From Caballeronia telluris (lineage in GTDB: Bacteria > Pseudomonadota > Gammaproteobacteria > Burkholderiales > Burkholderiaceae), in the NCBI RefSeq assembly GCF_001544495.1, contig NZ_FCNZ02000002.1:124001-188000 (forward strand): DNA of 64,000 nucleotides. The letters run 5' to 3'. Positions 18,200 to 32,909 of the stretch are shown here, in pieces; positions within the stretch are counted from its first letter, which is position 1, and every line of letters begins with the position of its first letter. A model generated the notes under the pieces. The model was not told where the DNA came from, did no database searches, and saw only the letters and a program-made list of their open reading frames with translations. Made by a program: the position numbers and the translations under genes.

Positions 18200-19801
18200 A
18201 TGTTCCATCAGTTGCTCACGCCCATCGCTAACTCGCTCGGGGCATCGTTCGTGGTGGCCGCGCTGCCGATCCTCGTCGTGCTCGTGCTGCTTGGCTGGGC
18301 ACGCCGCCCCGCGTGGCAGGCGTCCCTTGCGGGGCTCGTCGTCGGGCTCGTCGTCGCGGTGGCGGGCTGGCATTTCCCGCTGCGTCTCGCGCTCGATTCC
18401 ATCGCTGCCGGCGCTGTCTTCGCGCTCTGGCCGGTGATGTGGATCGTGTTCGCCGCGATCCTGCTCTACAACGTGTCGTTGCGCTCCGGCCGCTTCGACG
18501 CCTTTCGCCTCTGGATGATCGACAACCTGCCGAACGACCGGCGCATCGTGCTCGTCGTGATCGGCTTTTCGTTCGGCGCGCTGCTCGAAGGCATCTCCGG
18601 TTTTGGCACGCCGATCGCGATCACCAGTTCGCTGCTCATTCTGCTGGGCTTTCCGCCGCTCGAAGCGCTCACCTTCACGCTGATCTTCAATACGGCGCCG
18701 GTCGCGTTCGGCGCGCTCGGCGTGCCGATCACCGTGCTCGGCGCGGTGACGCACCTGCCGACCGACGCGCTCGCCAAGATGGTCGGCCGGCAGTTGCCGT
18801 TCTTCGCGCTCGCGCTGCCCTTCTATGTGATCGGCATCTACGCGGGCCTTCGCAACATGCTGCGTGTGTGGCCGGTGCTGCTCGTGTCGGGCGGCGCGTT
18901 CGCGCTCACGCAGTTCGTGACGTCGAATTACATCAGTTATGCGCTCACCGACGTGCTCTCCTCGCTCGTCTCGCTGATCGTGACGATCGCGTTCCTGCGC
19001 GTCTGGAAACCCGCTCCCGACGACGCTTTCGCAGTCAACGTCGACCGCGCCGGGCAGACGCGCGGCGAGCGCTCGGGCGCGCAGGGCTGGCTGCCGTGGA
19101 TCGTGGTGTCGGCGGTGGTGATCGTGTGGACGGTGCTCAAAATCTTCCTGATCGGCGACGTGAAAATTCCCTGGCCCGGGCTCGACAAGGCCGTCTACAT
19201 CACGCTGTACAACGCGCCGTATGGCGCGATCTGGGACTTCCAGCCGCTCGCGACGGGCACCGCGATCCTGGTCGCGTCGATCCTGACGGCGCTCCTCGTG
19301 CGGCTGCCGGCGGCGGAGTACGGCGCGGCGATCGTCGATACGTGGGTACAGACGCGCATCGCCATCCTGACGGTCGCGACCATCGTCGGACTTGCCTATC
19401 TGATGAACTACTCGGGCATGAACTACACGCTGGGGCTTGGCGTGGCGTCGGTGGGCGCGTTCTTTCCGCTCGTGTCGGCGTTTCTCGGCTGGGTCGCGGT
19501 GTTCCTGTCGGGCAGCGACACATCGGGTAACGCGCTCTTCGGCAACCTGCAGGTGGTCGCGGCGCGGCAACTGAATCTCAATCCGGTGCTGATGGCGGCG
19601 ACCAATTCGTCCGGCGGCGTGATGGGCAAGATGATCTCGCCGCAAAACATCTCGACGGGTGTCGCGACAACCGATCTGAAGGGGCAAGAAGGACTGGTTT
19701 TCTCGCGCACCTTCAAGCATTCGATCCTGCTGACGGTGCTGCTCGGCGTGCTCGTGTGGCTGCAGCAGAACGTCCTGACGTGGATGATTCCGCCGCATTG
19801 A
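18200..19801 (+). CDS. lldP: L-lactate permease (LctP family)
   Basis: Inner-membrane L-lactate/H+ symporter, 533 residues, with about 13 helices. Family signatures are present: PVMWIVFAAILLYNVSLRSG, FGALLEGISGFGTPIAI, FNTAPVAFGALGVPI, LFGNLQVVAARQLNL and MISPQNISTGVATT. CTGGAGGCGAC before ATG 18200 is a strong ribosome binding site. No lactate dehydrogenase or LldR regulator gene is adjacent, so this is a lone permease; glycolate is a known alternative substrate of the family. Its stop lies 11 bases from that of the convergent arfB. Confidence 0.93.
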   Translation: MFHQLLTPIANSLGASFVVAALPILVVLVLLGWARRPAWQASLAGLVVGLVVAVAGWHFPLRLALDSIAAGAVFALWPVMWIVFAAILLYNVSLRSGRFDAFRLWMIDNLPNDRRIVLVVIGFSFGALLEGISGFGTPIAITSSLLILLGFPPLEALTFTLIFNTAPVAFGALGVPITVLGAVTHLPTDALAKMVGRQLPFFALALPFYVIGIYAGLRNMLRVWPVLLVSGGAFALTQFVTSNYISYALTDVLSSLVSLIVTIAFLRVWKPAPDDAFAVNVDRAGQTRGERSGAQGWLPWIVVSAVVIVWTVLKIFLIGDVKIPWPGLDKAVYITLYNAPYGAIWDFQPLATGTAILVASILTALLVRLPAAEYGAAIVDTWVQTRIAILTVATIVGLAYLMNYSGMNYTLGLGVASVGAFFPLVSAFLGWVAVFLSGSDTSGNALFGNLQVVAARQLNLNPVLMAATNSSGGVMGKMISPQNISTGVATTDLKGQEGLVFSRTFKHSILLTVLLGVLVWLQQNVLTWMIPPH

Positions 19802-19812
19802 AAACGGCCGCG

Positions 19813-20223
19813 CTACTCCCCTTCCACGCGCCCTCGCCCTGCCTTGATCGCGCCACGCCGCACCTTCGATTCGACGCGCCGCTTCTGCGAGGCGCGCGTC
19901 GGCTTGGTCGCGACTCGCGCGCGACGCGTCACGCTGACGCTATGGATCATCTCGGAAAGACGCGCGAGCGCCGCCGCGCGATTCATGTCCTGCGTGCGAT
20001 GCTCCTGCGCCTTGATGACGATCACGCCGTCGCGCGTGACCCGGCTGTCGGAAAGCCCGAGCAGGCGCAGCTTGATCGTCTCCGGCAGCGACGACGCCCG
20101 GATATCGAAGCGCAGATGGATCGCGCTCGACACCTTGTTGACGTTCTGGCCGCCCGCGCCCTGCGCACGGACGGCCGTCAGCTCGACTTCGTTCGGCGCG
20201 ATTTCGTAGCGATGCGTCGTCAT
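19813..20223 (-). CDS. arfB: Ribosome rescue peptidyl-tRNA hydrolase ArfB
   Basis: Codon-independent release factor homolog (YaeJ) that frees stalled ribosomes. The 136-residue protein has the catalytic GGQ at residues 24-26 (AQGAGGQNVNKVSSA) and a basic C-terminal tail (RRARVATKPTRASQKRR) that enters the mRNA channel. Length and layout fit ArfB. Its ATG overlaps the recD stop as ATGA, so it is translated with and probably depends on the recCBD message. Confidence 0.95.
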   Translation of the reverse strand: MTTHRYEIAPNEVELTAVRAQGAGGQNVNKVSSAIHLRFDIRASSLPETIKLRLLGLSDSRVTRDGVIVIKAQEHRTQDMNRAAALARLSEMIHSVSVTRRARVATKPTRASQKRRVESKVRRGAIKAGRGRVEGE

Positions 20224-22246
20224 GGCGATTCCCCCGCCAGGCGCGCGACCTGGGCGATGCGCGCGGCCAGCCCGGAATCGCGCCGGGTCGGCGTCGCGAC
20301 GGCCTGCGCGAAAATCGCCGGCGCGCCGATCACCTCGACGCGCTGCTTCGCGCGCGTGATCGCCGTGTAGACGAGTTCACGCGACAGCACGCGGTTGAAC
20401 GTGGCCGGCAGCACGAGCGCGGCGTGATCGAATTCCGAGCCCTGCGACTTGTGGACCGTCAGCGCGAACGCCGTGTCGTGCGGCGGGAGCGCCGCCGGCG
20501 ACACGAATCGCAAGCTCGCATCGGCCATGCGGAACGCGACGCGCAGCGCGCCGTCGGCGGCAGGCATCGCGATGCCGATGTCGCCGTTGAAAAGTCCAAG
20601 CGCGTAGTCGTTGCGCGTCACGATCACGGGCCGCCCGGCGAACCACTGCGCGCCGAACGCAAGCGCGCCGCCCGCCCGCTCGCGCACCTTCGCCGCGAGG
20701 CGCGCATTGATCTCGTCGACGCCGCGCGCGCCCTCGCGCGTCGCGCACAGCACGCGATAGCGGTTGAGCGCGTCGAAGAGCGCGGCGACGCCGGACTGCC
20801 CTTCGAGCGCCTCGGCGAGCGCCTGCGCATACGGCGCGAAGCCCGCGGCAAGCCGCGCGAGCGTGCGTTCGGACAGCGCGGGCGCGTGGTCGTCGACGAG
20901 AACGGCGGCACGCGTCACGCCATCCGCGGCATCCGACGCCTGCAAGGCTGCCAGCGCGGCCTCGGCCGACCCACGCCGGATCGCAACCGACAGCCGGCCG
21001 ATGTCCGAATCGAGCCCGAAGCGGTAATTGCGCTCGAGCCACACGACGCAATCGGTGAGCGGGTTCGACGCGGACACGTCCTCGGGCGCCGGATGCCACG
21101 ACTCGGCGTGGGCCTCGTGCAGCGCGGCATAGCCTTCGCTGCCGTCGATCAGCAGGTAGTCATCCTCCCTATCGCCCGGCGCGCCCAACGCGTGCGGCGC
21201 GGCGGCATCGTCCGGCAGCGCGGCGCGAAAATGCTTCGGCGCGACGCCGAGCCCTGCCGCGATGCGCGCGGCGCCCGCTTCGCTGAAAACGGGCTGCGCA
21301 CTCAGTTCCGCGAACACCGCGCCCGCCTCGACGGCGGCGAGCTGGTCCTTGTCGCCGAGCATCACGAGCCGCGCGTCAGGCGCGACCGCTTCGACGAGAT
21401 GCGCGGCGAGCGCGACGTCGATCATCGAGGCTTCGTCGACCACGATCACGTCGAAGGGCAGCGGGTTGTCGCGATGATGCCGGAAGCGCCCGTCGGGCAG
21501 CGTGCCGAGCAACCGCTGCAGCGTGAAGGACGTGCGCGGCAGGCGTGCCGCGAGTTCCGGCGGCAATTGCACGGCGCGCTCGATGAGCGCTTCCTGCATC
21601 CGCTGCGCGGCCTTGCCGGTCGGCGCGGCGAGCGCGATGCGCAGGGTCGGGTTCTCGTCGATGAGACACGCGAGCACGCCGACCACCGTGGTCGTCTTGC
21701 CCGTGCCCGGGCCGCCGCTCACGACGGTGAGCCGCCCGCCGAGCGCGACGAGCGCCGCGACGCGCTGCCAGTCGATGGCGTCGTCCTGCGGCGGGCCGAA
21801 GAAGCGCGCGATGCGCCGGGCGAGCGTTGCAGGGTCGCTCGACGCGTCCTGCTGCGTTTCGCCGCGCATCCGTGCGACGAGCGCTTGCGCGAGCCGCCGC
21901 TCGTAGTCGAAGTAACGCGCGAGATACACGCGCTGGCCTTCGTCGACGACGAGCGGCAACAGATCCGCCGCCGGACCTTCGCCGCCACACGCGAGGCCGC
22001 TCGCAAAAAGCGCCGCGCGCGCCGCCCCGGCGGTCTCTCCATAGCGCCCGGCGAGCGCGGGCAGCGCGACGCACACGTGTCCTTGCGCCGTCGCGCGGCT
22101 CACGGCGAAGGCGGCGCGCTCGGCCCAGCGAATGCTCGCCGGATCGCGCGTCAGGCGCCTCGCGAGCACGCCGATCCTGCGCGCAAAGCCCTCGGCGAGC
22201 GCGATGCCTTCGTCGGCGGCGATGGCGGCTGGCGTCGTTCGCGCGT

Positions 22247-22250
<4 letters not shown>
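20220..22250 (-). CDS. recD: RecBCD subunit alpha, RecD 5'-3' helicase
   Basis: SF1B helicase subunit of exonuclease V, working with RecB and RecC in double-strand break repair and Chi recognition. The 676-residue protein has an N-terminal domain, Walker A GGPGTGKTTT near residue 180, motif II VVDEASMI, and the late helicase motifs ALTVHKSQGSEFDHAAL and LVYTAITRAKQRVE. It is longer than the typical 600 or so residues; the extra length is an insertion around residues 305-390, containing the acidic DREDDYLLIDGSEGY segment. ATG 22250 overlaps the recB stop (ATGA), and its stop overlaps arfB. Confidence 0.95.
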
Positions 22251-25929
<3,679 letters not shown>

Positions 25930-25933
<4 letters not shown>

Positions 25934-28900
25934 GCGTCGCTCCGCAGATGCAGCATCAAAGGTTCGAAGACGAGCTTCGCGAGCGTCGGGAAAGGTTCGT
26001 CGAGGGTGAGATTCGTGCCGCGAAACGCGATGCGCAGCGCGGGATCGTCGGATTCGCTGCGGGTGCGCTCGGAGAGCCACGCGCCTTCCGCCTTCGAATC
26101 GCCTTCGGTCAGCTTGAGCCACGCGCTCTTCGGGAAGAAGCGCAGCGGCATGCGGCGTCCCGCGCGGTAAAGGGCGGCGAGCGTCGCGAGGTGCGCGAGC
26201 GGATTCACGACCGCCGTCAGCTCGAACGTCGACGACTGCGCGCCACGTCCGTGCCACACCGTACGCTTCGGGCCGTCGGGCAGCGCCGCGCAGTACGCGA
26301 GATGCGCGAGCCAGGCGGTGAGATAGTCGCGCGCGCGCGGCGCATCGTATCGGTAGATCACCTGGCCTTGCGGCGTCAGCAGGTTCAGCGTGCCGTGCAG
26401 TTGCAGCGTCTGGTTCGAGACGTCGTCCGCGAGTTGGGCGTCGAAAGCGCCGAACAGCCCGGCGCCGCCCGTCTCGGGCCAGCGCGGCACGACATCGAGC
26501 GTGAACGGCAGGCGTCTCGCGCCTTCCTCCAGCGCGTCGCGCACGCGCTTCGCCAGATGATGCAGCGCGTGCAGTTCCTGCGCCTGCCAGACGCCGCCCG
26601 TCGCGCCGCCCGGCATTTCGGGACTCGCGCGCGCGACGCGCCGCGCGCGCGCGCCGTCGTCGCTCAGATCGAGCAGCGAGGGCAGCACGCGGCTCGCGAG
26701 CGCATCGCGGCCGCTGAAGTCGAGTTCGAACGGCTCGGTGTCGCCGAGTTCGCTTTCCGCGTCGAAGAGCGCGATGCCGAGCCGATCGCGCAACAGCGCG
26801 CGCGCCGGATGACGCCAGAAGCGCACGAAATCGTCGAAGGCGACGGGCTCGGTGTCGTCCTCGGGCGGCAGCGGCTCCGAAAAGAATGTGACGGGCTTTT
26901 GCGCACGCCCGAACGCGAGCGTGCGCGCGAGTTCCGCGCGCTCCGGCTCGTAGGTGTAGAGCGGCGCGTCCGGCTCGAAATACTCGGGCGCGAACGGCTG
27001 CAACGGATGATCGAAGACGAAGCGCGCGCGAGCCGCTTTCAGTTCGTCCGGCGACGCATGCTCGCCCGCCGCGGCTTCGGCCAGATAGTCGAGCAGTTCG
27101 TCGATCAGCGCGGCGGGCGGCAGCACGGCGTTGTCGCGGATGCTGCGCCCCGTGTACGCGATCATCAACCGGTCGCGCGCCGAGAGCAGCAGGTCGAGAA
27201 AGAGATTGCGCTCGTCGTCGCGACGCTGGCGGTCGCCGAGCTTGCCGAACTTCGCCATCAGATCGAACTCGTCGGCGCGCGCGAGACTGGGCAGCATGCC
27301 GTCGTCCATGCCGAGCAGGCAGACCACGCGATACGGCAGCCCGCGCAGGCTCGTGAGCGACGAGAACGTGACGCCGCCCCACGGCACGCCGCCGCGCGCG
27401 GGGTCGTCGAGGGCGTCGGTAAAGGCGGTGCGCAGCACGGCGGCCGGCACTTCGGTGTCGCCCGCGCCTTCGCTCATCGCGACGATCAGCGAATCCAGCG
27501 TGCCGCGCACGTCGGCGATCGAATCGCTGAACGCGAGGCCCGGGTCGAAGAAGCGCTCGATCGCTTCCTGCATCAGTTGGCCCCACGCGCGCGGCGTACG
27601 CACCTCCGCGGCGCGCTCGGCGAAGGCGTCGATGTCGTCGATGAAGCGCGTGAGTCGCCCGAGCAGTTCCGCATCCGAGCCGTTCGCGCCTTGCACCGGC
27701 AGCCATTCGTCGACGGGCGCGCCGCCTTCGGGCAGCGCGTAGCCGAGAAAGAGGCGCGTCAGGGCGTCGGAGAACGTGTGGCGCGCGGGCGGAACGTGCT
27801 GGGCGATGATCTCCGCGGGCGCGAGGCCGCGCCGCGCGCCCGCCGCTGCGAACCAGGCCTGCGCGGTTTCGAGCGCGGCGGCGTCGATGCCGTAGCGCGC
27901 GCCGATCGCATCGACACGCAGCCATTCGATCAGATCCGGCGCGCTAACACTGCGCTCGGGCAACGCGAGCCAGTCGAGCAGCACGCGCGCGACCGGATTC
28001 GCCTGCGACGGCGGCAAGCCGGTGATGCGATACGGAATGCGACGCCGCTCGCCCGCCGCGCCCGAAGGCGCCGTGCCGAACACGCCGTCGATCAGCGGGC
28101 CGGCCGTGGCGAGATCGGGAAACGCGACGAGCACGTCAGATGGCGCAAGCCCTTCGATCGAATCGAACCAGCCGAGCAGACGGTCGTGCAGCACTTCGAG
28201 CTGCCGCGAAAGACTGTGGCAGACGTGCACTTCGATACCCGGCGCTTCCACCGGACCATCGTCGGCGGGATCGCTCAGGTCGAGGATCGCGTTTTGCACG
28301 CGCGCGAGCCACGTCGGCGCCAGGTTGCGCTCGAAGTGGCTCGCATCGCGCGAGGCCGCGCTCTCGGTCAGCTCATGCAGCATGTGCAACTGCGCCTGCG
28401 TCTGGCGTCCCCATTCCGCGAGCAGCGGATTGCCGACTTCCTGATAGTCGAGCTCGCCCTTCATTTCAAGCTGCTCGACCCGCGCGACGCTCACGATGTC
28501 GTACCAGTACTCCTGACACGGGTTCATCGCGTAGATGCGCACGTCGATCCAGCGCGACAGCTCGCGCAAGAGCGCGATGTGCAGCGGCGGCATCGTCGGC
28601 AGCGCGAACACGCTGATGCGCTCCGGCCACTCGGCTTGCATCACGTCATTGAGATCGAGCTTCGGCGATTCGGCGAGAAAGCGGTACGCGGGCGGCGTCG
28701 GATCGTAGTTCGTTTCGTCGGAGCCTGCGGCGAGGTCCGCGAGCAGCGCGCGCCACAAGGCGGCCTGCCAGCGCTCGTCCTCGCGCTGAATCTCGCTCGC
28801 GCCCATGAGGCGCGGCCCGCGTGCGTCGACTTCGCCCGCGCCCGGCGACGCCAGGATCGAGCCGCCCTGCTGCCACTGCGTGAGCCATTCGGGACGATAG

Positions 28901-29316
28901 GTCAGGTAGTGATCGAAGACCGTCGCGATGCGGCGCGCGAGTTCGTAGCGCATCGAATCGTCGGCGGCGGCGAGGTACGCGCGAAGCCGCGCCGATTCGT
29001 TGAACGCTGGTCCGGCGAAGAGCCGGTAGCAACGCCACGCGAGCCTGTCCGGCGCGAACGGCGAATGCACGGGCACCGTCATCACGCGTCCGATCTGCGC
29101 CCAGAGCCACTGCGCGAGATAGCCGAACTCCACGTTCGCACAGATGCCGAAGCGCGCGGCCATGTCGAGTTCGAGCCGGCGCCGCACGGCCGCGCTCGAC
29201 ACGATGACGGGCTGGCTCGCGAACGGATCGCCCGAGTGCATCGAGAACGCCGAGAGGTCGTCGAAAAGCGCTTGCGACAGCGTTTCGTGACGGTTCGAAT
29301 AGAAAAGTTCGAGCAT
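25930..29316 (-). CDS. recC: RecBCD subunit gamma, RecC
   Basis: Chi-recognition and scaffold subunit of exonuclease V, 1128 residues, first gene of recC-recB-recD-arfB. The N-terminus MLELFYSNRHETLSQAL and later LGMDDGMLPSLARADEFDLM and PLQPFAPEYFE match RecC. ATG 29316 is preferred over the in-frame 29361 because the family starts at this MLELFYSNR-like motif and AGCAGGA lies just upstream. It diverges from the FUSC exporter at 29501, leaving about 184 bases for both promoters. The stop overlaps recB. Confidence 0.95.
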
Positions 29317-29500
29317 GAATCCTGCTGTGAATCGGACGTTTCCGAAGGGATGCCACAGCATAACAAAGGCTGCCCGGACGCAGAACCTGGCCGATCGGCC
29401 GAGGTCAGAACCGTTTGCAGTTGGGTTAGACTCGAATGCAGTTTCAGGCGGGTGTTACGCGCGCCCGCCCATACCAATAAGCGTCACAATCAGGAAGTCG

Positions 29501-32047
29501 ATGCGCTATTCGCTCGAAATCAGGAAATTCATTTACAGCCAGTATTTTTTTGGCGGCCTGCGTATCGCTTTCGGCGTGTCGCTTCCCGCCGTCCTGATGC
29601 TGACGGTGTTCCACAATCGCGAACTCGGCTTCACGATCGCGACGGGCGCACTCGGCGCCTGTGTCGTCGACATGCCCGGCCCGCTCAAGTACAAGCACAA
29701 CGAGATGCTCGCGTGCACGGTGATCGGCTTCTTCGCCGCGCTCGCCACGGGGATCGCCACCGCCAACGTCCTGACGCTCTGGCTCACGGTCGTGCCGCTC
29801 ACGTTCGTGCTGTCGCTGATCGTCGTGTATGGCAACCGCTGGCCGCAGATCAGCTTCGCGACGCTCTTCATGATGATCGTCACGCTGGAAGAGCATTTCA
29901 CGCCGATGCAGGCGCTCGTCAACGCGGCGTGGATTCTCGTGGGCGGCCTCTGGTACACCTACTGGGCGACGCTCGTCAGCCACTGGCAGGTGTACCGGAT
30001 CGAGCAGCAGGCGCTCGCGGAAAGCATCTTCAGTTGCGGCGAATACCTGATGGCGCGCGCCGACTTCTACGATGCCGACGCCGATCTCGACGAGTGCTAT
30101 CGAAAGCTGATCGAAAAGCAGATCGCGGCGGTCGAGCGGCAGGACGCCGCGCGCGACATCGTGCTGCGCAATTTGCCGAAGCTGCAGAAAGGCAAGCTCG
30201 ACGCACGCCGCGCGAAGCTCTTCAATCTCTTCATCAACGTGGTCGACCTGCACGAGTTCTTCGTCGGCGCGCACACGGACTATCCGCTCGTGCGCGGCGA
30301 ATTCGGCGGCTCGGACCTGTTGATCTTCTACCGCGACCTGATGAGAAAGGCCGCCCTCGATCTCGAAGAAATCGGCCTCGCCGTGCTGCAGAACCAGCCC
30401 GCGCGCGCGAAGATCAGCGTCAAGGCGGAACTGCGCGCGATCGAATACGAACTGGAACTGATGCGCAAGCACGGGCTGCCCGGGAAGAATCCGGAGGCCT
30501 ATGCGGCTGTCGCGGCCGTGTTCCGGCGCCTGTGGAGCGCGACGCGCCTGATCGACCGGATGCGCCGCCACACGCGCCAGGACGTCGACGTCACCGAAAC
30601 CGAAATGCGCATTGACAACGCGCTCTCGCGCTTCATTTCGAGCCGCCGCGTGCCGCCGATGCAGATCTTCTCGAATCTCACGATGGCCTCGCCCTCGTTC
30701 CGGCACGCGCTGCGCGTGACGATCGCGGTCGGCGCGGGCTTCTGGCTCGGGCGGCTCCTGCCGCTCACCAACGCATACTGGATCGTGATGACGACCGTCA
30801 TCATCCTGAAGCCCGGCTACTCGCTGACCAAGCAGCGCAACACGCAGCGGATCATCGGCACGGCGATCGGCTGCGCGGCCACCGTCGCGCTCATCCTGCT
30901 CGTGAAGGAGCCGCATCTGCTGCTGATCGTGATGTTCGCGTCGATGGTGATGAGCTACAGCCTCCTCCTCTTCAACTACACGGCGAGCGTGGTGTTCACG
31001 TCCTCGTTCGTGCTCTTGATGTTCCATCTGCTCGCGCCGGGAAGCCTTCGCCTTATCGGCGAGCGGGCGATCGACACGGTCGTCGGCAGCGCGATCGCGA
31101 TCGCCGCGAGCCATCTCTTTCCGTACTGGGAATACCGGCTGATGGGCAAGCTCGTCAACGACATGATCGCGGCGATGCGCAACTATCTGGAAGCGAGCGG
31201 CTGGGGTCATGCGAAGGCCAGCGCGGGGGCGAAAGCGGCGAAGACGGCGACGGACATCGCGCGGGCTCAGGCGAAGGGCGAAGCGGTCGCGAATCAGGTG
31301 CTGGCAGAGGCGGGCTCCGGCGCCGCCCTCTTCGCCGACAGCAACGCCCGCGCGGCCGTCGCTTCGGCACCCGAGGCGCAATCGGGCGATGTGGCCGTCG
31401 CCGCGCCATCGAAAGAGACGGCGAGCGGCGTCGAACCGGCGCCCGCGCTCAAGTCGGCCAACGCGACGGCGGCGAAACTGTCGTCAGTGGCCGTGGGCGA
31501 AAGCACCGCGGCGGCAACGGGTGCCGGGGCGTCGGCGGCGGCCACCGTCGCCGCGACCGCGCTCGATCGCAATTACCGGTATCGGCTCGCGCGCAAGAAC
31601 GTGCACGTCGCGTTCGCGAATCTGGCGCAGGCGTTCCAGCGCATGATGCTCGAACCGAAGGCGCAGCAGAAGTTCGTCGCCGAACTCAACGATCTGCTCG
31701 TGCAGTCGCATGTGCTCGCTTCGCAGATCACGGCGGCGGCACCGCTTCTGCAGTCGCTCGCGAACGTGGAAGGCTACGCGATCGCGCCGGTCGAGCGCAC
31801 GCTCGCCGTGATCCGCGAGGATCTCGTCGAGGCGCAGGCCGGCGCGGCGCCTTCCGAGGACCACGGCGAACGGATGAAGGAACTCACGCGCGGGCTCGAC
31901 TCGATGGTGGTGGCGGCAGAACGCGCCAACCAGATTCCAGGCGACGTCGTCCACGACCTGAAGCTGCTCGCGCATCAGTGCAAGCAGATGCTCGCCGCCT
32001 CGATGCTGATCCGCAAGGACGCGAGCGTGATCCGGCTGCCCGCGTGA
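29501..32047 (+). CDS. FUSC-family inner-membrane protein (YccS-like exporter)
   Basis: An 848-residue membrane protein with two clusters of about five or six helices separated by cytoplasmic domains, as in YccS/YhfK and aromatic acid exporters. The first cluster runs from SQYFFGGLRIAFGVS to about residue 160; the second, with FSNLTMASPSFRHALRVTIAV and KPGYSLTKQRNTQRIIGT, is at about 385-560. Residues about 568-688 are a low-complexity segment rich in Ala, Ser, Thr and Lys inserted before the last cytoplasmic domain (RYRLARKNVHVAFANLAQAF). AGGAAG lies 5 bases before ATG 29501. Function in the family is poorly known; export of organic acids or polyamines is only inference. Confidence 0.85.
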   Translation: MRYSLEIRKFIYSQYFFGGLRIAFGVSLPAVLMLTVFHNRELGFTIATGALGACVVDMPGPLKYKHNEMLACTVIGFFAALATGIATANVLTLWLTVVPLTFVLSLIVVYGNRWPQISFATLFMMIVTLEEHFTPMQALVNAAWILVGGLWYTYWATLVSHWQVYRIEQQALAESIFSCGEYLMARADFYDADADLDECYRKLIEKQIAAVERQDAARDIVLRNLPKLQKGKLDARRAKLFNLFINVVDLHEFFVGAHTDYPLVRGEFGGSDLLIFYRDLMRKAALDLEEIGLAVLQNQPARAKISVKAELRAIEYELELMRKHGLPGKNPEAYAAVAAVFRRLWSATRLIDRMRRHTRQDVDVTETEMRIDNALSRFISSRRVPPMQIFSNLTMASPSFRHALRVTIAVGAGFWLGRLLPLTNAYWIVMTTVIILKPGYSLTKQRNTQRIIGTAIGCAATVALILLVKEPHLLLIVMFASMVMSYSLLLFNYTASVVFTSSFVLLMFHLLAPGSLRLIGERAIDTVVGSAIAIAASHLFPYWEYRLMGKLVNDMIAAMRNYLEASGWGHAKASAGAKAAKTATDIARAQAKGEAVANQVLAEAGSGAALFADSNARAAVASAPEAQSGDVAVAAPSKETASGVEPAPALKSANATAAKLSSVAVGESTAAATGAGASAAATVAATALDRNYRYRLARKNVHVAFANLAQAFQRMMLEPKAQQKFVAELNDLLVQSHVLASQITAAAPLLQSLANVEGYAIAPVERTLAVIREDLVEAQAGAAPSEDHGERMKELTRGLDSMVVAAERANQIPGDVVHDLKLLAHQCKQMLAASMLIRKDASVIRLPA

Positions 32048-32062
32048 AAGTCCGGCTGGCGC

Positions 32063-32269
32063 TTACTGCGACGCGCCGATGGCCGGCACCGCCGGGCTCA
32101 CGCCGCTCGCGGGCGTCGGCTGCGCGTTCTCGCGCTCGAATTCGTGTTTTTCGCGGATCGCGTTGAAGAAAAGCGTTCCGATCACCGCCAGCACGACCAC
32201 GACGATGAATATGGTGATCGCGCGTGTCGGGTTCTTTTTCTGCGGGCGAGGCTTGCGGTCATCGGACAT
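32063..32269 (-). CDS. Small single-pass membrane protein, 68 residues
   Basis: The product has a basic N-terminal tail (MSDDRKPRPQKKNPTRA), one strong membrane helix (ITIFIVVVVLAVIGTLFF) and a short Pro/Ala/Ser-rich external tail. The layout suits a Nin-Cout membrane anchor protein. The ribosome binding site is weak. Function unknown. Its end is 16 bases from the stop of the convergent FUSC gene. Confidence 0.65.
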   Translation of the reverse strand: MSDDRKPRPQKKNPTRAITIFIVVVVLAVIGTLFFNAIREKHEFERENAQPTPASGVSPAVPAIGASQ

Positions 32270-32358
32270 GGAGGGGAACTCGACTGTGGCGTGCGAAGGG
32301 AGGCGTCATGTTACCCGCGCCGGGTTTCAGAAGGGTTGCATGACGCGTGCCACCCGTC

Positions 32359-32835
32359 TCAGCGTCCCGTATCCGTCAGCGGCGGCCTCACCGGCAGCGC
32401 CGTCGAGTACTTGATCTGCTCCATCGCGAAACTCGAACTCACGTCGTAGAGCGGCACCGCGCGAATCAACTCCTTGTAGACGCGGTCGTAATCGTCGATG
32501 TCCGACACCACGACGCGCAGCAGATAGTCGGTTTCGCCGCTCATCCGGTACACCTCGACCACTTCCGGAATATCGCGCACCGCGCGCGTGAAGTCCTCCG
32601 CCCAGCGCTCCGTGTGCTGGTTCGTGCGCACCGCGACGAACACGGTCGTGCCCACGCCGAGCTTGCGCGGATCGCACAGCGCCACCTGCGCCCGGATCAC
32701 GCCGGTTTCCTTCAGACGCTGCACGCGTTTCCAGCATGGCGTCTGCGAAAGGTTGACGCGCTGCGCCAGTTCCGCGATCGGCATCGTGACATCAGCCTGA
32801 AGCAGTTCCAGCAGCTTGCGGTCGATGAGGTCCAT
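32359..32835 (-). CDS. Lrp/AsnC-family transcriptional regulator
   Basis: A 158-residue regulator with an N-terminal winged HTH (LIDRKLLELLQADVTMPIAELAQRVNLSQTPCWKR has the DNA-reading helix) and a C-terminal RAM domain with the ligand fold (VVEVYRMSGETDYLLRVVVSD). ATG 32835 is chosen as the start of the usual MDLIDRKLL N-terminus; a longer frame begins at 32886 but enters the operator. An Lrp-like box at 32854-32868 lies just upstream, pointing to autoregulation. It diverges from a cysteine-dioxygenase-like gene, a likely target. The effector is probably an amino acid, perhaps cysteine. Confidence 0.88.
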   Translation of the reverse strand: MDLIDRKLLELLQADVTMPIAELAQRVNLSQTPCWKRVQRLKETGVIRAQVALCDPRKLGVGTTVFVAVRTNQHTERWAEDFTRAVRDIPEVVEVYRMSGETDYLLRVVVSDIDDYDRVYKELIRAVPLYDVSSSFAMEQIKYSTALPVRPPLTDTGR

Positions 32836-32853
32836 TCCCACATTGCGCCCCTT

Positions 32854-32909
32854 ATAGGAAATTATTCTACTTTTGGATGATTGCACGGAATTATATGAAA
32901 ACTAATTCC
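32854..32909. promoter_or_regulatory. Lrp-type operators between the regulator and the dioxygenase gene
   Basis: TAGGAAATTATTCTA (32854-32868) matches the E. coli Lrp consensus YAGHAWATTWTDCTR at 14 of 15 positions by my count. A second site, the perfect inverted repeat GGAATTA-N9-TAATTCC, lies at 32887-32909. The region is strikingly AT-rich for this genome. A TATAAA at 32923-32928 can serve as the -10 of the rightward gene. Confidence 0.7.

Noticed and set aside
25934-27925. Open extension of the recB frame upstream of 25933
   Set aside because: Helicase similarity starts at 25933, where an ATGA overlap with recC defines the start; the upstream part is a shadow in recC.
25948-30615. 1555-codon plus-strand open frame opposite recC and into the FUSC gene
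   Set aside because: Same cause: antisense of recC and an out-of-frame shadow in the FUSC gene. No motif or ribosome binding site.
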